DNA from: Crocinitomix sp044361315 | Lineage (GTDB): Bacteria; Bacteroidota; Bacteroidia; Flavobacteriales_D; Crocinitomicaceae | Length of the DNA: 64,000 nucleotides | Assembly: GCA_044361315.1 (NCBI GenBank) | Contig: JBIKJA010000010.1 | Coordinates: 1 to 64,000 of the forward strand | Reading direction: 5' to 3' | Shown here: positions 42,505 through 51,609 of the stretch, in pieces | Layout of the letters: each line of letters opens with the position of its first letter | Numbering within the stretch: position 1 is the stretch's first letter | Notes under the pieces: model-generated | The model's input: only the letters and a program-made list of their open reading frames with translations | Told to the model about the DNA's origin: nothing | Database searches by the model: none | Position numbers and translations under genes: made by a program

Positions 42505-42582
42505 AAATCACAAATTTAAACAATTCATCCCAATTCAATATCTTCTGCGAAACTTAATCAAAAAAAATACGTATGTCGAAAC

Positions 42583-43800
42583 ATGGGTGAAGCTACCAAT
42601 AAAAAAAATTCTGACTTTTTTGAACAAAGTAGGTATCAACTTACCCTCCAATTAAATATCCTTTTAGGGATAATTTTAGCGATTCTGGGAATCAGTTTCT
42701 ATTTTCTAGATCAGGATGTCATTTATTTAAATTCAATCGGACTTTTGAGCTGTATCTCGTTAACGATTCTTCAAATTACCACCAAAAATTACAAATTGCC
42801 AGCGATTTTAATGTCCATCATTGGCAACACACTGTCAATTTTGACCCTTTTGCTTTTAAAGGATTCTTTTCATTTTGTTGATCCTTTATGGATGATTATC
42901 ATTGCCCTCTTCACTTATTTCACCTTAGGAAAATTGGCAGGAAATATTTCCATCTTGATTCAATTTTCTGCGATCGCTTTGTACATCATTTTTTATTCGA
43001 ATCACAACCTTTCGCTCATTAAAGAGCTTTCTCAAGGTGAATTGTTTTCCCTTGCATTGAACTCTTTTTTATGTGCAATTGTTATCGGTTATTTAATTCA
43101 CCAATTTTTGAAAAGAAATTCGAGGGCAGCTGAGCAATATCAAACACTAAACAAAGAACTCGAATTTAAAAACGAATTGGTGGAAAACCAAAACAGGGAA
43201 AAAACGGCCATGTTAAAAGAAATCCATCACCGAGTCAAAAACAATTTACAAGTAATAACCAGTTTATTACGTCTGCAATCGCGTGATATTGAAAATGAAG
43301 AAGCTGTCACTCATTTCAACGAAGCTATTGATCGAATAAGCGCCATGGCATTGATTCACAATCAAATGTATCAATCAAAGGATTTAAATAAAATTGAGTT
43401 AGAACCTTATTTACAATCGCTTTCTAAAAATATTCTAAATTCATATATTTTAAATATTCCCGTTAACACCAACTTTAAAATCGAGTTGAAATACGTCACA
43501 TCAAATGTTATCGTTTCTATTGCGCTTATTTTTAATGAATTAATTTCTAACTCCTTAAAACACGCTTTTTTAAATAAATCAGAAGGAACTATTACCATAA
43601 AAATATTAGAAGATAGAGACGGAACAATTAAATTTTTATTTACGGACGATGGAGATTGGAAGATCCCTGAAAAATCAGATTCATTTGGATTAGAACTCAT
43701 TGATACACTGACACAACAATTAAATGGTACATTTACCCGTACATCTGAAAACGGAACTAGTTATGAATTTATTCTAACTTCTGAACGAGAATTGGTTTAA
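42583..43800 (+). CDS. sensor histidine kinase, HisKA_2/HWE type
   Basis: A 405-residue kinase with six predicted transmembrane helices in the first 190 residues, a coiled linker, then HisKA_2 with phospho-His in KEIHHRVKNNLQVITSLLRL (about residues 214-233). The HATPase domain shows ALIFNELISNSLKHAF (N box), FTDDGDW and DSFGLELIDTLTQQL. Such kinases often work with single-domain or LytTR regulators. It is divergent from the SDR gene, and cmk follows 28 bp downstream. Confidence 0.9.
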   Translation: MGEATNKKNSDFFEQSRYQLTLQLNILLGIILAILGISFYFLDQDVIYLNSIGLLSCISLTILQITTKNYKLPAILMSIIGNTLSILTLLLLKDSFHFVDPLWMIIIALFTYFTLGKLAGNISILIQFSAIALYIIFYSNHNLSLIKELSQGELFSLALNSFLCAIVIGYLIHQFLKRNSRAAEQYQTLNKELEFKNELVENQNREKTAMLKEIHHRVKNNLQVITSLLRLQSRDIENEEAVTHFNEAIDRISAMALIHNQMYQSKDLNKIELEPYLQSLSKNILNSYILNIPVNTNFKIELKYVTSNVIVSIALIFNELISNSLKHAFLNKSEGTITIKILEDRDGTIKFLFTDDGDWKIPEKSDSFGLELIDTLTQQLNGTFTRTSENGTSYEFILTSERELV

Positions 43801-43828
43801 ATTTCGCTCGATTTACTAAATTTGAAAA

Positions 43829-44536
43829 GTGAGAAAATTAACAATCGCCATAGACGGGTATTCATCGTGTGGAAAAAGCACACTTGCCAAAGAAATTGCT
43901 AAACAATTAAATTACGTTTATGTTGACAGTGGTGCAATGTATCGAGCTGTGACACTGCACATGATGAATTGCGGAATTTTAAAGGATGGGGCATTCATTT
44001 TAGATCAAGTCATTTATGAATTAGAAAACATTGAAATCTCTTTCAAATTTGATCCTGTTGCTGAGCGATCTGAAACTTTCTTAAATGGTAAAAATGTCGA
44101 AAAGGAAATTCGCAATACGCTAATTTCAAAAAATGTAAGTGGTATAAGTGCCGTAAAAAGCGTTCGAGAAAAACTAGTGCAAATTCAACAAAATCTAGGC
44201 GCCGAAGGTGGTGTAGTTATGGATGGTAGAGATATAGGAACTGTTGTCTTCCCTTGTGCTGAATTAAAATTATTTATGACAGCATCAAATCAAGTTCGTG
44301 CGGAGCGCAGGTACAAAGAATTAAAAGCAAAAGGGGAAAACATTAGTATCGACCAAGTTGCAACAGATTTACAAAAACGAGATCATTTCGATATGAATCG
44401 CGAAGAAAGTCCACTCCGACAGGCCGAAGACGCCATTTTAATAGATAATACCGATTTAAATAAAACAAATCAATTGGTTTATGTCATGCAAATAATTCAA
44501 GATAAAATTGATTTCTTAAATCAAAATCAGCCATAA
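43829..44536 (+). CDS. cmk: cytidylate kinase
   Basis: A 235-residue CMP/dCMP kinase of pyrimidine metabolism. The P-loop is AIDGYSSCGKSTLAKEIA; VDSGAMYRAVTLHMM and MDGRDIGTVVFP are Cmk-specific, and RERRYKEL-type lid residues appear as RAERRYKELKAKG. It starts with GTG at 43829, which gives the usual N-terminus RKLTIAIDGYS. It is probably co-transcribed with the upstream kinase gene. Confidence 0.94.
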   Translation: MRKLTIAIDGYSSCGKSTLAKEIAKQLNYVYVDSGAMYRAVTLHMMNCGILKDGAFILDQVIYELENIEISFKFDPVAERSETFLNGKNVEKEIRNTLISKNVSGISAVKSVREKLVQIQQNLGAEGGVVMDGRDIGTVVFPCAELKLFMTASNQVRAERRYKELKAKGENISIDQVATDLQKRDHFDMNREESPLRQAEDAILIDNTDLNKTNQLVYVMQIIQDKIDFLNQNQP

Positions 44537-44618
44537 ACTTGTCTACATTACGTATAAATTTGACCCTTTTTGCGCCAAAATCGTTTCCTCTATTGCATCG
44601 CTAAGTCGAAAGTTTTTA

Positions 44619-44626
44619 TAATTTTG
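44619..44626 (+). promoter_or_regulatory. predicted -7 element of the aldolase gene
   Basis: TAATTTTG matches the Bacteroidota TAnnTTTG -7 element and ends 27 bp before the aldolase ATG. A clear -33 element at the expected spacing was not found. Confidence 0.4.
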
Positions 44627-44652
44627 TGCACAATTATCTATAAAAAACAGAA

Positions 44653-45717
44653 ATGGCTGTAAATAAAGTTCTTGAGTTACTGGGCACCGAAGGTGAAGCA
44701 TTATTAAACCACGAATGTAAAACAATCTCCAAAAGTTTACTTCATTTACCAGGAAGTGATTTTGTGACCCGTTCGTTTGGTCCAACCAACAGAAGCCCGC
44801 AAGTGTTGAGAAGTATAGAAGCCTTGTACAATCATGGAAGATTGGCGGGAACGGGGTATGTTTCAATATTACCGGTAGATCAAGGAATAGAGCATTCGGC
44901 TGGGGCTTCATTTGCGCCAAATCCTATTTATTTTGATCCTGAAAACATTGTCAAATTGGCGATCGAAGGAGGATGTAATGGTGTTGCGTCAACTTTTGGC
45001 GTATTAGCTGCATGTTCGAGAAAATACGCGCACAAAATTCCATTTATTGTAAAATTAAATCACAACGAATTTTTATCCTATCCGAATACGTACAATCAAA
45101 TCGAATTTGGTTCGGTTGAAGAAGCATGGAATTTAGGAGCCACCGCAGTTGGTGCAACGATTTATTTCGGATCGGATGGTTCTGAGCGTCAGATAGTAGA
45201 AATCGCTAGAGCATTTGAGCGTGCGCATGAATTAGGCATGGCAACCATTTTATGGTGCTATTTGCGGAATCCTGCCTTTGTAAAAGATGGAATTGATTAC
45301 CATACTGCAACAGACATTTCATCGCAAGCTACACATCTTGGAGTGACCATTCAAGCTGATATTATTAAACAAAAATTACCTGAATTAAACGGCGGCTACA
45401 ACGCAATTAATTTCGGAAAAACACATAAAAAAGTCTACACAGATTTAACAACTGATAATCCTATCGATTTATGCCGATACATGGTGGCCAACTGTTACAT
45501 GGGAAGAAATGGATTAATTAATTCAGGTGGCGCCTCGACAGGTAATGGCTTAACGGATCTTGCTCAAGCTATTAAAACTGCGGTAATTAATAAACGTGCC
45601 GCTGGACATGGATTGATTTCTGGAAGAAAAGCCTTTCAAAAAGACATGTCGGTAGGAGTTGAATTACTAAATGCAATTCAGGACGTTTATTTAGACGAAT
45701 CAATTACAATAGCTTAA
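44653..45717 (+). CDS. fbaB: class I fructose-bisphosphate aldolase (DhnA/FbaB type)
   Basis: A 354-residue DhnA-type class I aldolase that interconverts fructose 1,6-bisphosphate with DHAP and GAP. Diagnostic stretches are GYVSILPVDQGIEHSAGASF, IPFIVKLNHNEFLSYPNTY (Schiff-base region lysine), GATAVGATIYFGS and NCYMGRNGLINSGGASTGNG near the phosphate site. Length is typical of this archaeal-like group. It has its own likely promoter, and accD follows 42 bp later on the same strand. Confidence 0.92.
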   Translation: MAVNKVLELLGTEGEALLNHECKTISKSLLHLPGSDFVTRSFGPTNRSPQVLRSIEALYNHGRLAGTGYVSILPVDQGIEHSAGASFAPNPIYFDPENIVKLAIEGGCNGVASTFGVLAACSRKYAHKIPFIVKLNHNEFLSYPNTYNQIEFGSVEEAWNLGATAVGATIYFGSDGSERQIVEIARAFERAHELGMATILWCYLRNPAFVKDGIDYHTATDISSQATHLGVTIQADIIKQKLPELNGGYNAINFGKTHKKVYTDLTTDNPIDLCRYMVANCYMGRNGLINSGGASTGNGLTDLAQAIKTAVINKRAAGHGLISGRKAFQKDMSVGVELLNAIQDVYLDESITIA

Positions 45718-45759
45718 TTATATAGCCAATTTGGCTTCACTTAATTTATTTGGAAATTT

Positions 45760-46644
45760 ATGGGATGGTTTACGAGAAAAAAAGAAGGAATTTCAACTTC
45801 CACTGCAGATAAAAAAGAGACTCCAGAAGGTTTGTGGTACAAATGTCCAAAATGCAAAGCTGTGATTACGAGTGAAGAACACAAATCACATTTATTTGTA
45901 TGTAAAAACTGTAATCACCACGAGCGTATTTCGGCAGCGGATTATTTTGAAATCTTATTTGATAGTAAAAAAGGGACAGAATTTGCCAAAGGAATCTCTT
46001 CTGCGGATCCATTGCACTTTGAAGACACTAAAAAATACGAGGATCGTATTGTTGAAGTAGAAGCGAAAAGTGGATTAAAAGACGCTATTCGTGTAGCGCA
46101 TGGAAAATTAGATGGAGAACAAATTGTGATTGCAGCAATGGATTTTGGTTTTATTGGGGGATCGATGGGTTCAGTGGTAGGAGAAAAAATCGCGCGAGCG
46201 GTAGATAAAGCCATCGAATTAAAATCGCCTTTAATGATTATTTCAAAATCAGGAGGTGCCCGAATGATGGAAGCAGGATTATCCTTAATGCAAATGGCAA
46301 AAACTTCGGCAAAATTGAATCAATTGTCTGAGGCTAAACTTCCTTATATTTCTTTATTAACCGATCCAACTACTGGAGGTGTTACTGCCTCATTTGCGAT
46401 GTTAGGCGATGTTAATATTGCCGAACCAAATGCGTTGATTGCTTTTGCAGGTCCGCGCGTTGTGAAAGAAACCATTGGGCGAGATTTACCAGCAGGATTT
46501 CAACGATCAGAATTTATACTTGAACATGGATTTCTTGATTTGATTGTCGAAAGAAAAGACCTTAAATCAACCTTGGTACAATTATTACGAATGTTTAAAG
46601 ATCCTGAGGTAAAAGAAATTGAGGTTGAATCAGTATCTGAATAA
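45760..46644 (+). CDS. accD: acetyl-CoA carboxylase carboxyltransferase, beta subunit
   Basis: A 294-residue AccD with an N-terminal zinc ribbon (KCPKCKAVI and CKNCNHHERISAADYF, four cysteines), then the carboxyltransferase core GFIGGSMGSVVGEKIARA, SGGARMMEAGLSLMQMAKT and TDPTTGGVTASFAMLGDV. It pairs with AccA (24443-25402) in fatty acid synthesis. Normal length. Transcription may come from the aldolase promoter as well as its own. Confidence 0.96.
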   Translation: MGWFTRKKEGISTSTADKKETPEGLWYKCPKCKAVITSEEHKSHLFVCKNCNHHERISAADYFEILFDSKKGTEFAKGISSADPLHFEDTKKYEDRIVEVEAKSGLKDAIRVAHGKLDGEQIVIAAMDFGFIGGSMGSVVGEKIARAVDKAIELKSPLMIISKSGGARMMEAGLSLMQMAKTSAKLNQLSEAKLPYISLLTDPTTGGVTASFAMLGDVNIAEPNALIAFAGPRVVKETIGRDLPAGFQRSEFILEHGFLDLIVERKDLKSTLVQLLRMFKDPEVKEIEVESVSE

Positions 46645-46682
46645 ATAATTTTTAAATTTAGGTGAGATTGTAAAATTTGTAC

Positions 46683-46690
46683 TATCTTTG
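46683..46690 (+). promoter_or_regulatory. predicted -7 element of rpsO
   Basis: TATCTTTG, followed by CACC, is a perfect TAnnTTTG -7 element 40 bp before the rpsO ATG. The start codon of the annotated rpsO is therefore 46730, not the in-frame codon at 46688, which would not be transcribed. Confidence 0.6.
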
Positions 46691-46729
46691 CACCCGATAT
46701 ACATAATATTCATTAAAATTAATTTTGGC

Positions 46730-46999
46730 ATGTATCTATCAACAGATAAAAAACAAGAAATATTTAAACAGTACGGTGCAGACGAAAAAAACACTGGAAG
46801 TACTGAAGGACAAATCGCTTTGTTCACTTACAGAATCTCTCATTTGACAGAACATTTGAAATCAAACAGAAAAGATTTTGGAACACAAAGATCGTTACAA
46901 TTATTAGTTGGTAAACGTAGAAGTTTATTAGACTATTTAAAACGTAAAGATATTGAGCGTTATAGAGCTATTGTAAAAGAATTAAACTTAAGAAGATAG
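46730..46999 (+). CDS. rpsO: 30S ribosomal protein S15
   Basis: An 89-residue S15 of standard length. It has the family sequence TGSTEGQIALFTYRISHLTE, then HLKSNRKDFGTQRSLQLLVG and KRRSLLDYLKRKDIERYRAI. It binds 16S rRNA early in 30S assembly. It is followed by a terminator and pnp, the conserved rpsO-pnp order. Confidence 0.97.
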   Translation: MYLSTDKKQEIFKQYGADEKNTGSTEGQIALFTYRISHLTEHLKSNRKDFGTQRSLQLLVGKRRSLLDYLKRKDIERYRAIVKELNLRR

Positions 47000-47024
47000 T
47001 TAGTAACTTCAACATACGATAATT

Positions 47025-47063
47025 AAAAGGCAATTGAAATTTAGGTTTTAATTGCCTTTTTTT
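47025..47063 (+). terminator. rho-independent terminator after rpsO
   Basis: AAAAGGCAATT at 47025-47035 pairs with AATTGCCTTTT at 47050-47060 and runs into a T tract. It separates rpsO from pnp, perhaps partially, since these genes are often co-transcribed. Confidence 0.75.
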
Positions 47064-47187
47064 ATTTTAAAAAATAGGTCAGAGAAGAAATAATAAATAA
47101 TCAAAATAAACAATCGAAACGGAACCCGCACTTTAACATATTAAAGAATAGGGCAAGAAGAAGTCCCGTTTCAAAAAACAAACAAAT

Positions 47188-49323
47188 ATGAATGTAATAA
47201 CAAAAACAATTGACGCCGGAAATGGCCGAGAGATTTCAGTAGAAACTGGAAAACTAGCGAAACAAGCCGATGGCGCCGTTGTCGTAAAATGTGGTGGTAC
47301 CATGATTCTTTCTACCGTGGTATCAAGCACCGAAGCGAAGGATGGTGTGGATTTTTTACCGTTAACGGTAGATTATAGAGAGAAATTTTCAGCAGGTGGA
47401 AAAATACCTGGAGGTTACTTAAAAAGAGAGTCTCGCCCTTCGGATGATGAAGTGTTAGTAATGAGATTGGTGGACAGAGCGTTAAGACCTTTGTTTCCGG
47501 ATGATTACCACGCTGAAACTCAATTAATGATGCAATTAATCTCATTTGATGGGGTAAATATGCCAGATTCGTTAGTTGGTTTTGCCGCTTCTGCTGCAAT
47601 AGCTGTTTCAAATATCCCTTTTAATGGGCCAATGTCTGAAGTTCGCGTAGGCCGGGTTGATGGAAAATGGATTATTAATCCAACTTTTGCCGAATTTGCA
47701 AATTCGGATGTAGATGTAATGATTGCTGGAACAGCAGACAATATTGTCATGTTGGAAGGTGAAATGCACGAAATTTCTGAAGCTGAAATGGTGGAAATCA
47801 TAAAAGTGGCACACGAAGCAATTAAACAACAATGTATTTTTCAAGTTGAATTAGGGAAAGAAGTTCCAAAATCATTGGTAAAACGTACCTATTCACACGA
47901 AACACATAATGACGAAGTGAAAGCTAAAATTTATGCGGCAACTTACGAAAAATGTATGACCGTTGCCCGTCAAGGGTTAGCTGACAAAGCAAAAAGAGGT
48001 CAATTATTTGGTGAAATTAAAGAAGCATACATTTCATCTTTAAGCGAAGAAGAATTAGCGATCGAAAAACCATTTATCAGCGTTTACTATAAAGAAACAA
48101 TGAAAAAAGCGGTTAGAAGAGTGATGTTGGATGAACGAATTCGTTTAGATGGCCGTAAAATGGATGAAATTCGTCCAATTTGGTCTGAAGTGAATTATAT
48201 TCCTTCTTCTCATGGATCATCAATCTTTACGCGTGGTGAAACACAATCATTAACCACTTTAACGCTTGGCGGTAAATTGGATGAACAAATGATTGACACC
48301 ATGGCGGAAAAACGCTTTGAGAAATTTATGCTTCATTATAATTTCCCACCGTTTTCAACTGGTGAGGCACGTGCAATTCGTGGTGTTTCAAGAAGAGAAA
48401 TTGGACATGGAAATTTAGCATTAAGAGCTTTGAAAAATATGTTACCTGATGATAATCCTTACACCATTCGTTTGGTTTCGGATATTCTTGAATCAAATGG
48501 TTCATCTTCGATGGCAACTGTTTGTGCAGGAACATTAGCATTGATGGATGGTGGGATTCAAATGAAAAAACCAGTATCTGGTATCGCAATGGGACTAATT
48601 TCAGATCCTGATGGAAAATTCTGTGTGCTTTCTGACATTTTAGGAGATGAAGATCATTTAGGTGATATGGATTTTAAAGTAACAGGAACAGCGGATGGAA
48701 TCACTGCTTGTCAAATGGATATTAAAGTGGATGGATTATCATATGAAGTATTAACGCAAGCCTTAGAGCAAGCACGTGTTGGAAGACTTCATATTTTGGG
48801 AGAAATCTTAAAAACCTTGTCTAAACCAAATCCCGAATTAAAACCAAATGCACCACGTATTGAGGCATTGATTGTACCAAACGATTGTATTGGAGCAATT
48901 ATCGGCCCTGGAGGAAAAATCATTCAGGAAATGCAAAAAGATACGCATACAACAATTACCATCGAAGAAAACGATAAAGGTGAAGGTTGTGTTCAAATCG
49001 TTGCGCACAATGCCGAAGATATGGCTGCTGCTTTAAGAAGAATTCGTTTAATTGCATTCCCGCCTCAAGTAGAAGTGGATGGAATTTACGAGGGAAAAGT
49101 AAAATCAATTCAAGCGTATGGCTGTTTTGTGGAAATTCTGCCTGGTACAGACGGTTTAATTCATATCTCTGAATTAGATCACAAACGTGTGGATAAAGTA
49201 GAAGATGTTTGCAAAGAAGGCGATATCTTGAAATTTAAAGTGATTGGACAAGATCCAAAAACTAAAAAATACAAATTATCATGCAAAGTTTTAATGCCTA
49301 AACCAGAAGAAAATCTGGCTTAA
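47188..49323 (+). CDS. pnp: polyribonucleotide nucleotidyltransferase (PNPase)
   Basis: A 711-residue 3'-5' phosphorolytic exoribonuclease. Two RNase PH cores (N-terminal GGTMILSTVVSSTEAKDGVD; second core with RGETQSLTTLTLGGKLDEQM and SNGSSSMATVCAGTLALMDG), a KH domain (IGAIIGPGGKIIQEMQKDT) and an S1 domain (YGCFVEILPGTDGLIHISEL) are all present in order. Degrades mRNA as a trimer in the cytoplasm. It is closed by a terminator. Confidence 0.97.
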   Translation: MNVITKTIDAGNGREISVETGKLAKQADGAVVVKCGGTMILSTVVSSTEAKDGVDFLPLTVDYREKFSAGGKIPGGYLKRESRPSDDEVLVMRLVDRALRPLFPDDYHAETQLMMQLISFDGVNMPDSLVGFAASAAIAVSNIPFNGPMSEVRVGRVDGKWIINPTFAEFANSDVDVMIAGTADNIVMLEGEMHEISEAEMVEIIKVAHEAIKQQCIFQVELGKEVPKSLVKRTYSHETHNDEVKAKIYAATYEKCMTVARQGLADKAKRGQLFGEIKEAYISSLSEEELAIEKPFISVYYKETMKKAVRRVMLDERIRLDGRKMDEIRPIWSEVNYIPSSHGSSIFTRGETQSLTTLTLGGKLDEQMIDTMAEKRFEKFMLHYNFPPFSTGEARAIRGVSRREIGHGNLALRALKNMLPDDNPYTIRLVSDILESNGSSSMATVCAGTLALMDGGIQMKKPVSGIAMGLISDPDGKFCVLSDILGDEDHLGDMDFKVTGTADGITACQMDIKVDGLSYEVLTQALEQARVGRLHILGEILKTLSKPNPELKPNAPRIEALIVPNDCIGAIIGPGGKIIQEMQKDTHTTITIEENDKGEGCVQIVAHNAEDMAAALRRIRLIAFPPQVEVDGIYEGKVKSIQAYGCFVEILPGTDGLIHISELDHKRVDKVEDVCKEGDILKFKVIGQDPKTKKYKLSCKVLMPKPEENLA

Positions 49324-49345
49324 TCTTAAAACTCACAAAATTAAA

Positions 49346-49375
49346 GAGGCTGTCTATTTTAGGCAGCCTTTTTTG
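49346..49375 (+). terminator. rho-independent terminator after pnp
   Basis: AGGCTGTC at 49347-49354 pairs with GGCAGCCT at 49362-49369 (one G-U pair), followed by TTTTT. It lies 24 bp after the pnp stop. Confidence 0.75.
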
Positions 49376-49435
49376 TTGAAAACCTAAAGTTTTACTATTG
49401 GGGGGACAGAACTCGAACGTGCTGTAAAGGGCTAC

Positions 49436-49757
49436 TTTTTTACGACAAGTTAAAAATAGAGTTTTAATTTTAAAATAGGAAAAAAGTATAAAACAGTCAA
49501 AATTTACAGAAGTACAGATTTTAAAGGTGCTTAATTCACAAGATCAAGGCAAAAAAGTAAGTGAGATTTACCGAGATGTTGGTATTTCGGAACCAACGTT
49601 TTATAATTGGAAGGGGAGCAGTCAAATGCCAACATCAAGCTTTTCGAAGTTATCAGGAATACTCAAAAAAAAATTGGCACAGCATTTGTCAACAGATAAA
49701 AACAACAAACTAATGGTCAAGTGCGTTTTTTTTCGTAAACTTGTCCTGTAAAAAAAA
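49436..49757 (+). mobile_element. decayed IS3-family remnant with transposase orfA fragment
   Basis: Bases 49488-49612 read KQSKFTEVQILKVLNSQDQG and VSEIYRDVGISEPTFYNWK, the N-terminal helix-turn-helix of IS3-family OrfA transposases. The expected ATG appears as ATA, and after FYNWK only a degenerate helical tail (KKKLAQHLSTDKNNKLMV) remains, with no OrfB. The ends carry a short imperfect inverted repeat: TTTTACGACAAGTT on the left (near 49438-49451) against TTTTACAGGACAAGTT on the complementary strand at the right (near 49738-49753). The remnant sits directly upstream of an intact secreted-protein gene and may supply part of its promoter. Confidence 0.6.
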
Positions 49758-49761
49758 TATT

Positions 49762-50280
49762 ATGAAAGTACTTTTTGCCTTATTTTTAATTGGAACGGTT
49801 TCCATTTCTTTTGGTCAAGATACCACGCAAGTTACCAAACCAGTCGGACAAAAACGTGTGGGGGCAGCATCCACAGGCCCATCAAATATTTCTTTCAAAA
49901 AAGCCGAGCCTCAAAACGGAACTCCCAATATTGCAGGAGTTTATACAGTCGATCGTTTTTCGGTACAATTAAATACCACTGAAACTAAAAAAGCAAAAGA
50001 TATTTTAGGTACAGAAATCATTATCAGCGAAACCGACATCGTAGGCACGCAAATGGACAGCGTTTCTTACCGCGTTACAGAAGTCGAGTTAATGAATACC
50101 GAAGATTATTTATACCGCATTTTTGGTGAAATTCCTGCTTCTATTCCTGACGATTTACCCTTAAACGTGAATGTTATAAAAACAGATAATTTGGCATGTT
50201 ATGGCATCGTTCGCCTTTCAGATGAGGTCGTATTAATTCCTTACAAAGGACTCTTACTTTATTTAAGACCAAGATTATAA
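49762..50280 (+). CDS. hypothetical secreted protein
   Basis: A 172-residue protein with signal peptide MKVLFALFLIGTVSISFGQ. The mature part is beta-rich and polar (TEIIISETDIVGTQMDSVSY, LACYGIVRLSDEVVLIPYKG) with no motif I can name. ATG 49762 is used; an in-frame TTG at 49741 lies in the IS remnant. The gene begins 4 bp after the remnant's right inverted repeat. Probably periplasmic. Function unknown. Confidence 0.7.
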   Translation: MKVLFALFLIGTVSISFGQDTTQVTKPVGQKRVGAASTGPSNISFKKAEPQNGTPNIAGVYTVDRFSVQLNTTETKKAKDILGTEIIISETDIVGTQMDSVSYRVTEVELMNTEDYLYRIFGEIPASIPDDLPLNVNVIKTDNLACYGIVRLSDEVVLIPYKGLLLYLRPRL

Positions 50281-50294
50281 ACCGATTAATTTGT

Positions 50295-50413
50295 TGGCAA
50301 TCCCCAGAAAATTACCGTATGTGCGGTAATTCGTCAGGGTCGGGCTAACATTCCTGCTATTTTTTTTGACAAAAAATGAGCTCCACTCATATCCCTATTG
50401 CGGGCATTTAAAC
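50295..50413 (+). repeat. bipartite hairpin element, copy C
   Basis: Left flank GGCAATCCCC at 50295, then hairpin 1 with perfect arms AATTACCG (50310-50317) and CGGTAATT (50324-50331). The central GGTCGGGC follows, then hairpin 2 with arms ATTTTTT (50359-50365) and AAAAAAT (50371-50377) bounded by GCT and GAGC, then GAGCTCCACT and ATCCCTATTGCGG. Same order and orientation as copies A and B; only the stem sequences differ. It lies between a secreted-protein gene and surE. Confidence 0.6.
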
Positions 50414-50502
50414 TAATTTCATCCCCTTGCTAATTTTGCGAAAATTTAAACAATTTTAAGTTCAACTTCATAAAATTCCCAAATTAGCCTTAGCTTTGAA
50501 GC

Positions 50503-51276
50503 ATGGCAAAAAAACCACTCATTTTAATCACCAATGACGATGGCATTACCGCCAAGGGAATTGCACAATTGGTAAAATCAATGCAAAAAATTGGGGACAT
50601 TTTGGTTGTTGCCCCAGACAAACCGCAAAGCGGCATGGGACACGCCATCACCATTCATCACCCCCTGCGTTTGTCCAAATCCAATCAATTCGCAGGTGTT
50701 GAGGCTTATACCTGCTCAGGCACCCCTGTCGATTGTGTTAAACTAGGAATTTACGAAATCATCAAACGCCGACCAGATTTGTTGGTATCTGGCATCAATC
50801 ACGGATCCAATGCCGCCACCAATGTGTTGTATTCTGGCACCATGTCTGCCGCTGTCGAAGGGGCCATTGAAGGCATTCCTTCCATCGGTTTTTCGTTGCT
50901 CGATCACAGTAGTGATGCCGATTTTGAAGCGGCTGGATATTATGCTTCACAAATCGCTGCGGCCAGTTTAGCCAACAATCTCCAAAAAGGCGTCTGCTTA
51001 AATGTCAATATCCCAAAAGGAAAATTGGAAGAACTTAAAGGCGCAAAAATTTGCCGCCAAGGACGGGCATTTTGGGAAGATTCATTCGACAAACGCACCG
51101 ACCCATTTGGAGGAGATTATTATTGGCTCACCGGAAATTTTAGCAGTACCGACAAAGGCGAAGACACCGATATGTGGGCCTTGGATCATGGCTATGTTTC
51201 CGTCGTCCCCACTCAATTTGACATGACCGCCCATCACCTAATTTCTCAATTAAATGAATGGGATTTAAATAAATAA
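50503..51276 (+). CDS. surE: 5'/3'-nucleotidase SurE
   Basis: A 257-residue SurE nucleotidase, normal length. The metal site DD is in ILITNDDGITAKGI, with later VVAPDKPQSGMGHAIT, YTCSGTPVDCVKLGIYE and SGINHGSNAATNVLYSGTM. It dephosphorylates nucleoside monophosphates and some exopolyphosphates in the cytoplasm. A small membrane-protein gene begins 1 bp after its stop. Confidence 0.95.
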   Translation: MAKKPLILITNDDGITAKGIAQLVKSMQKIGDILVVAPDKPQSGMGHAITIHHPLRLSKSNQFAGVEAYTCSGTPVDCVKLGIYEIIKRRPDLLVSGINHGSNAATNVLYSGTMSAAVEGAIEGIPSIGFSLLDHSSDADFEAAGYYASQIAAASLANNLQKGVCLNVNIPKGKLEELKGAKICRQGRAFWEDSFDKRTDPFGGDYYWLTGNFSSTDKGEDTDMWALDHGYVSVVPTQFDMTAHHLISQLNEWDLNK

Positions 51277-51277
51277 A

Positions 51278-51595
51278 ATGAAAGAAAAATTAAAAAAATA
51301 CGATCGTCCAATGTATGGGTTGATCATCGGATTAATCCTACCCATCCTTGGATTTTTAATTTCCTATCCAATTTTAACTCGTGGACCCGGACATGCCGAA
51401 TGGGATTTTCAACGATATATGTATTATGCTATTTATGGAATCGAACGGCAAACTATCTTGATTTTCTGCATGTTGCCTAACATGTTTCTTTTCTACTTTT
51501 CTAATTTTAGGCTAAACATGATTGAATTCACTAAAGGTTTGGTGGCCATTACCTTACTTTTGGGTATCATGCTTATTATCCTTACCTTAACCTAA
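51278..51595 (+). CDS. hypothetical small membrane protein
   Basis: A 105-residue protein with three predicted transmembrane helices (YGLIIGLILPILGFLISYPI; TILIFCMLPNMFLFYFSNF; GLVAITLLLGIMLIILTLT). The order helix - loop - helix - helix and the charged N-terminus KEKLKKYDRP suggest an inner-membrane protein. It starts 1 bp after the surE stop and is probably translated with it. In flavobacteria a short membrane ORF often follows surE; its function is unknown. Confidence 0.75.
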   Translation: MKEKLKKYDRPMYGLIIGLILPILGFLISYPILTRGPGHAEWDFQRYMYYAIYGIERQTILIFCMLPNMFLFYFSNFRLNMIEFTKGLVAITLLLGIMLIILTLT

Positions 51596-51609
51596 TTTAG
51601 GGTAATTTT

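Noticed and set aside
44543..44920. 125-codon minus-strand frame over the start of the aldolase gene
   Set aside because: It is antisense to a clearly conserved class I aldolase; no independent support.
49397..49430. T-loop-like GAACTCGAAC sequence suggesting a tRNA remnant or attachment site
   Set aside because: Neither the T stem nor the acceptor stem pairs, and no anticodon arm is present.
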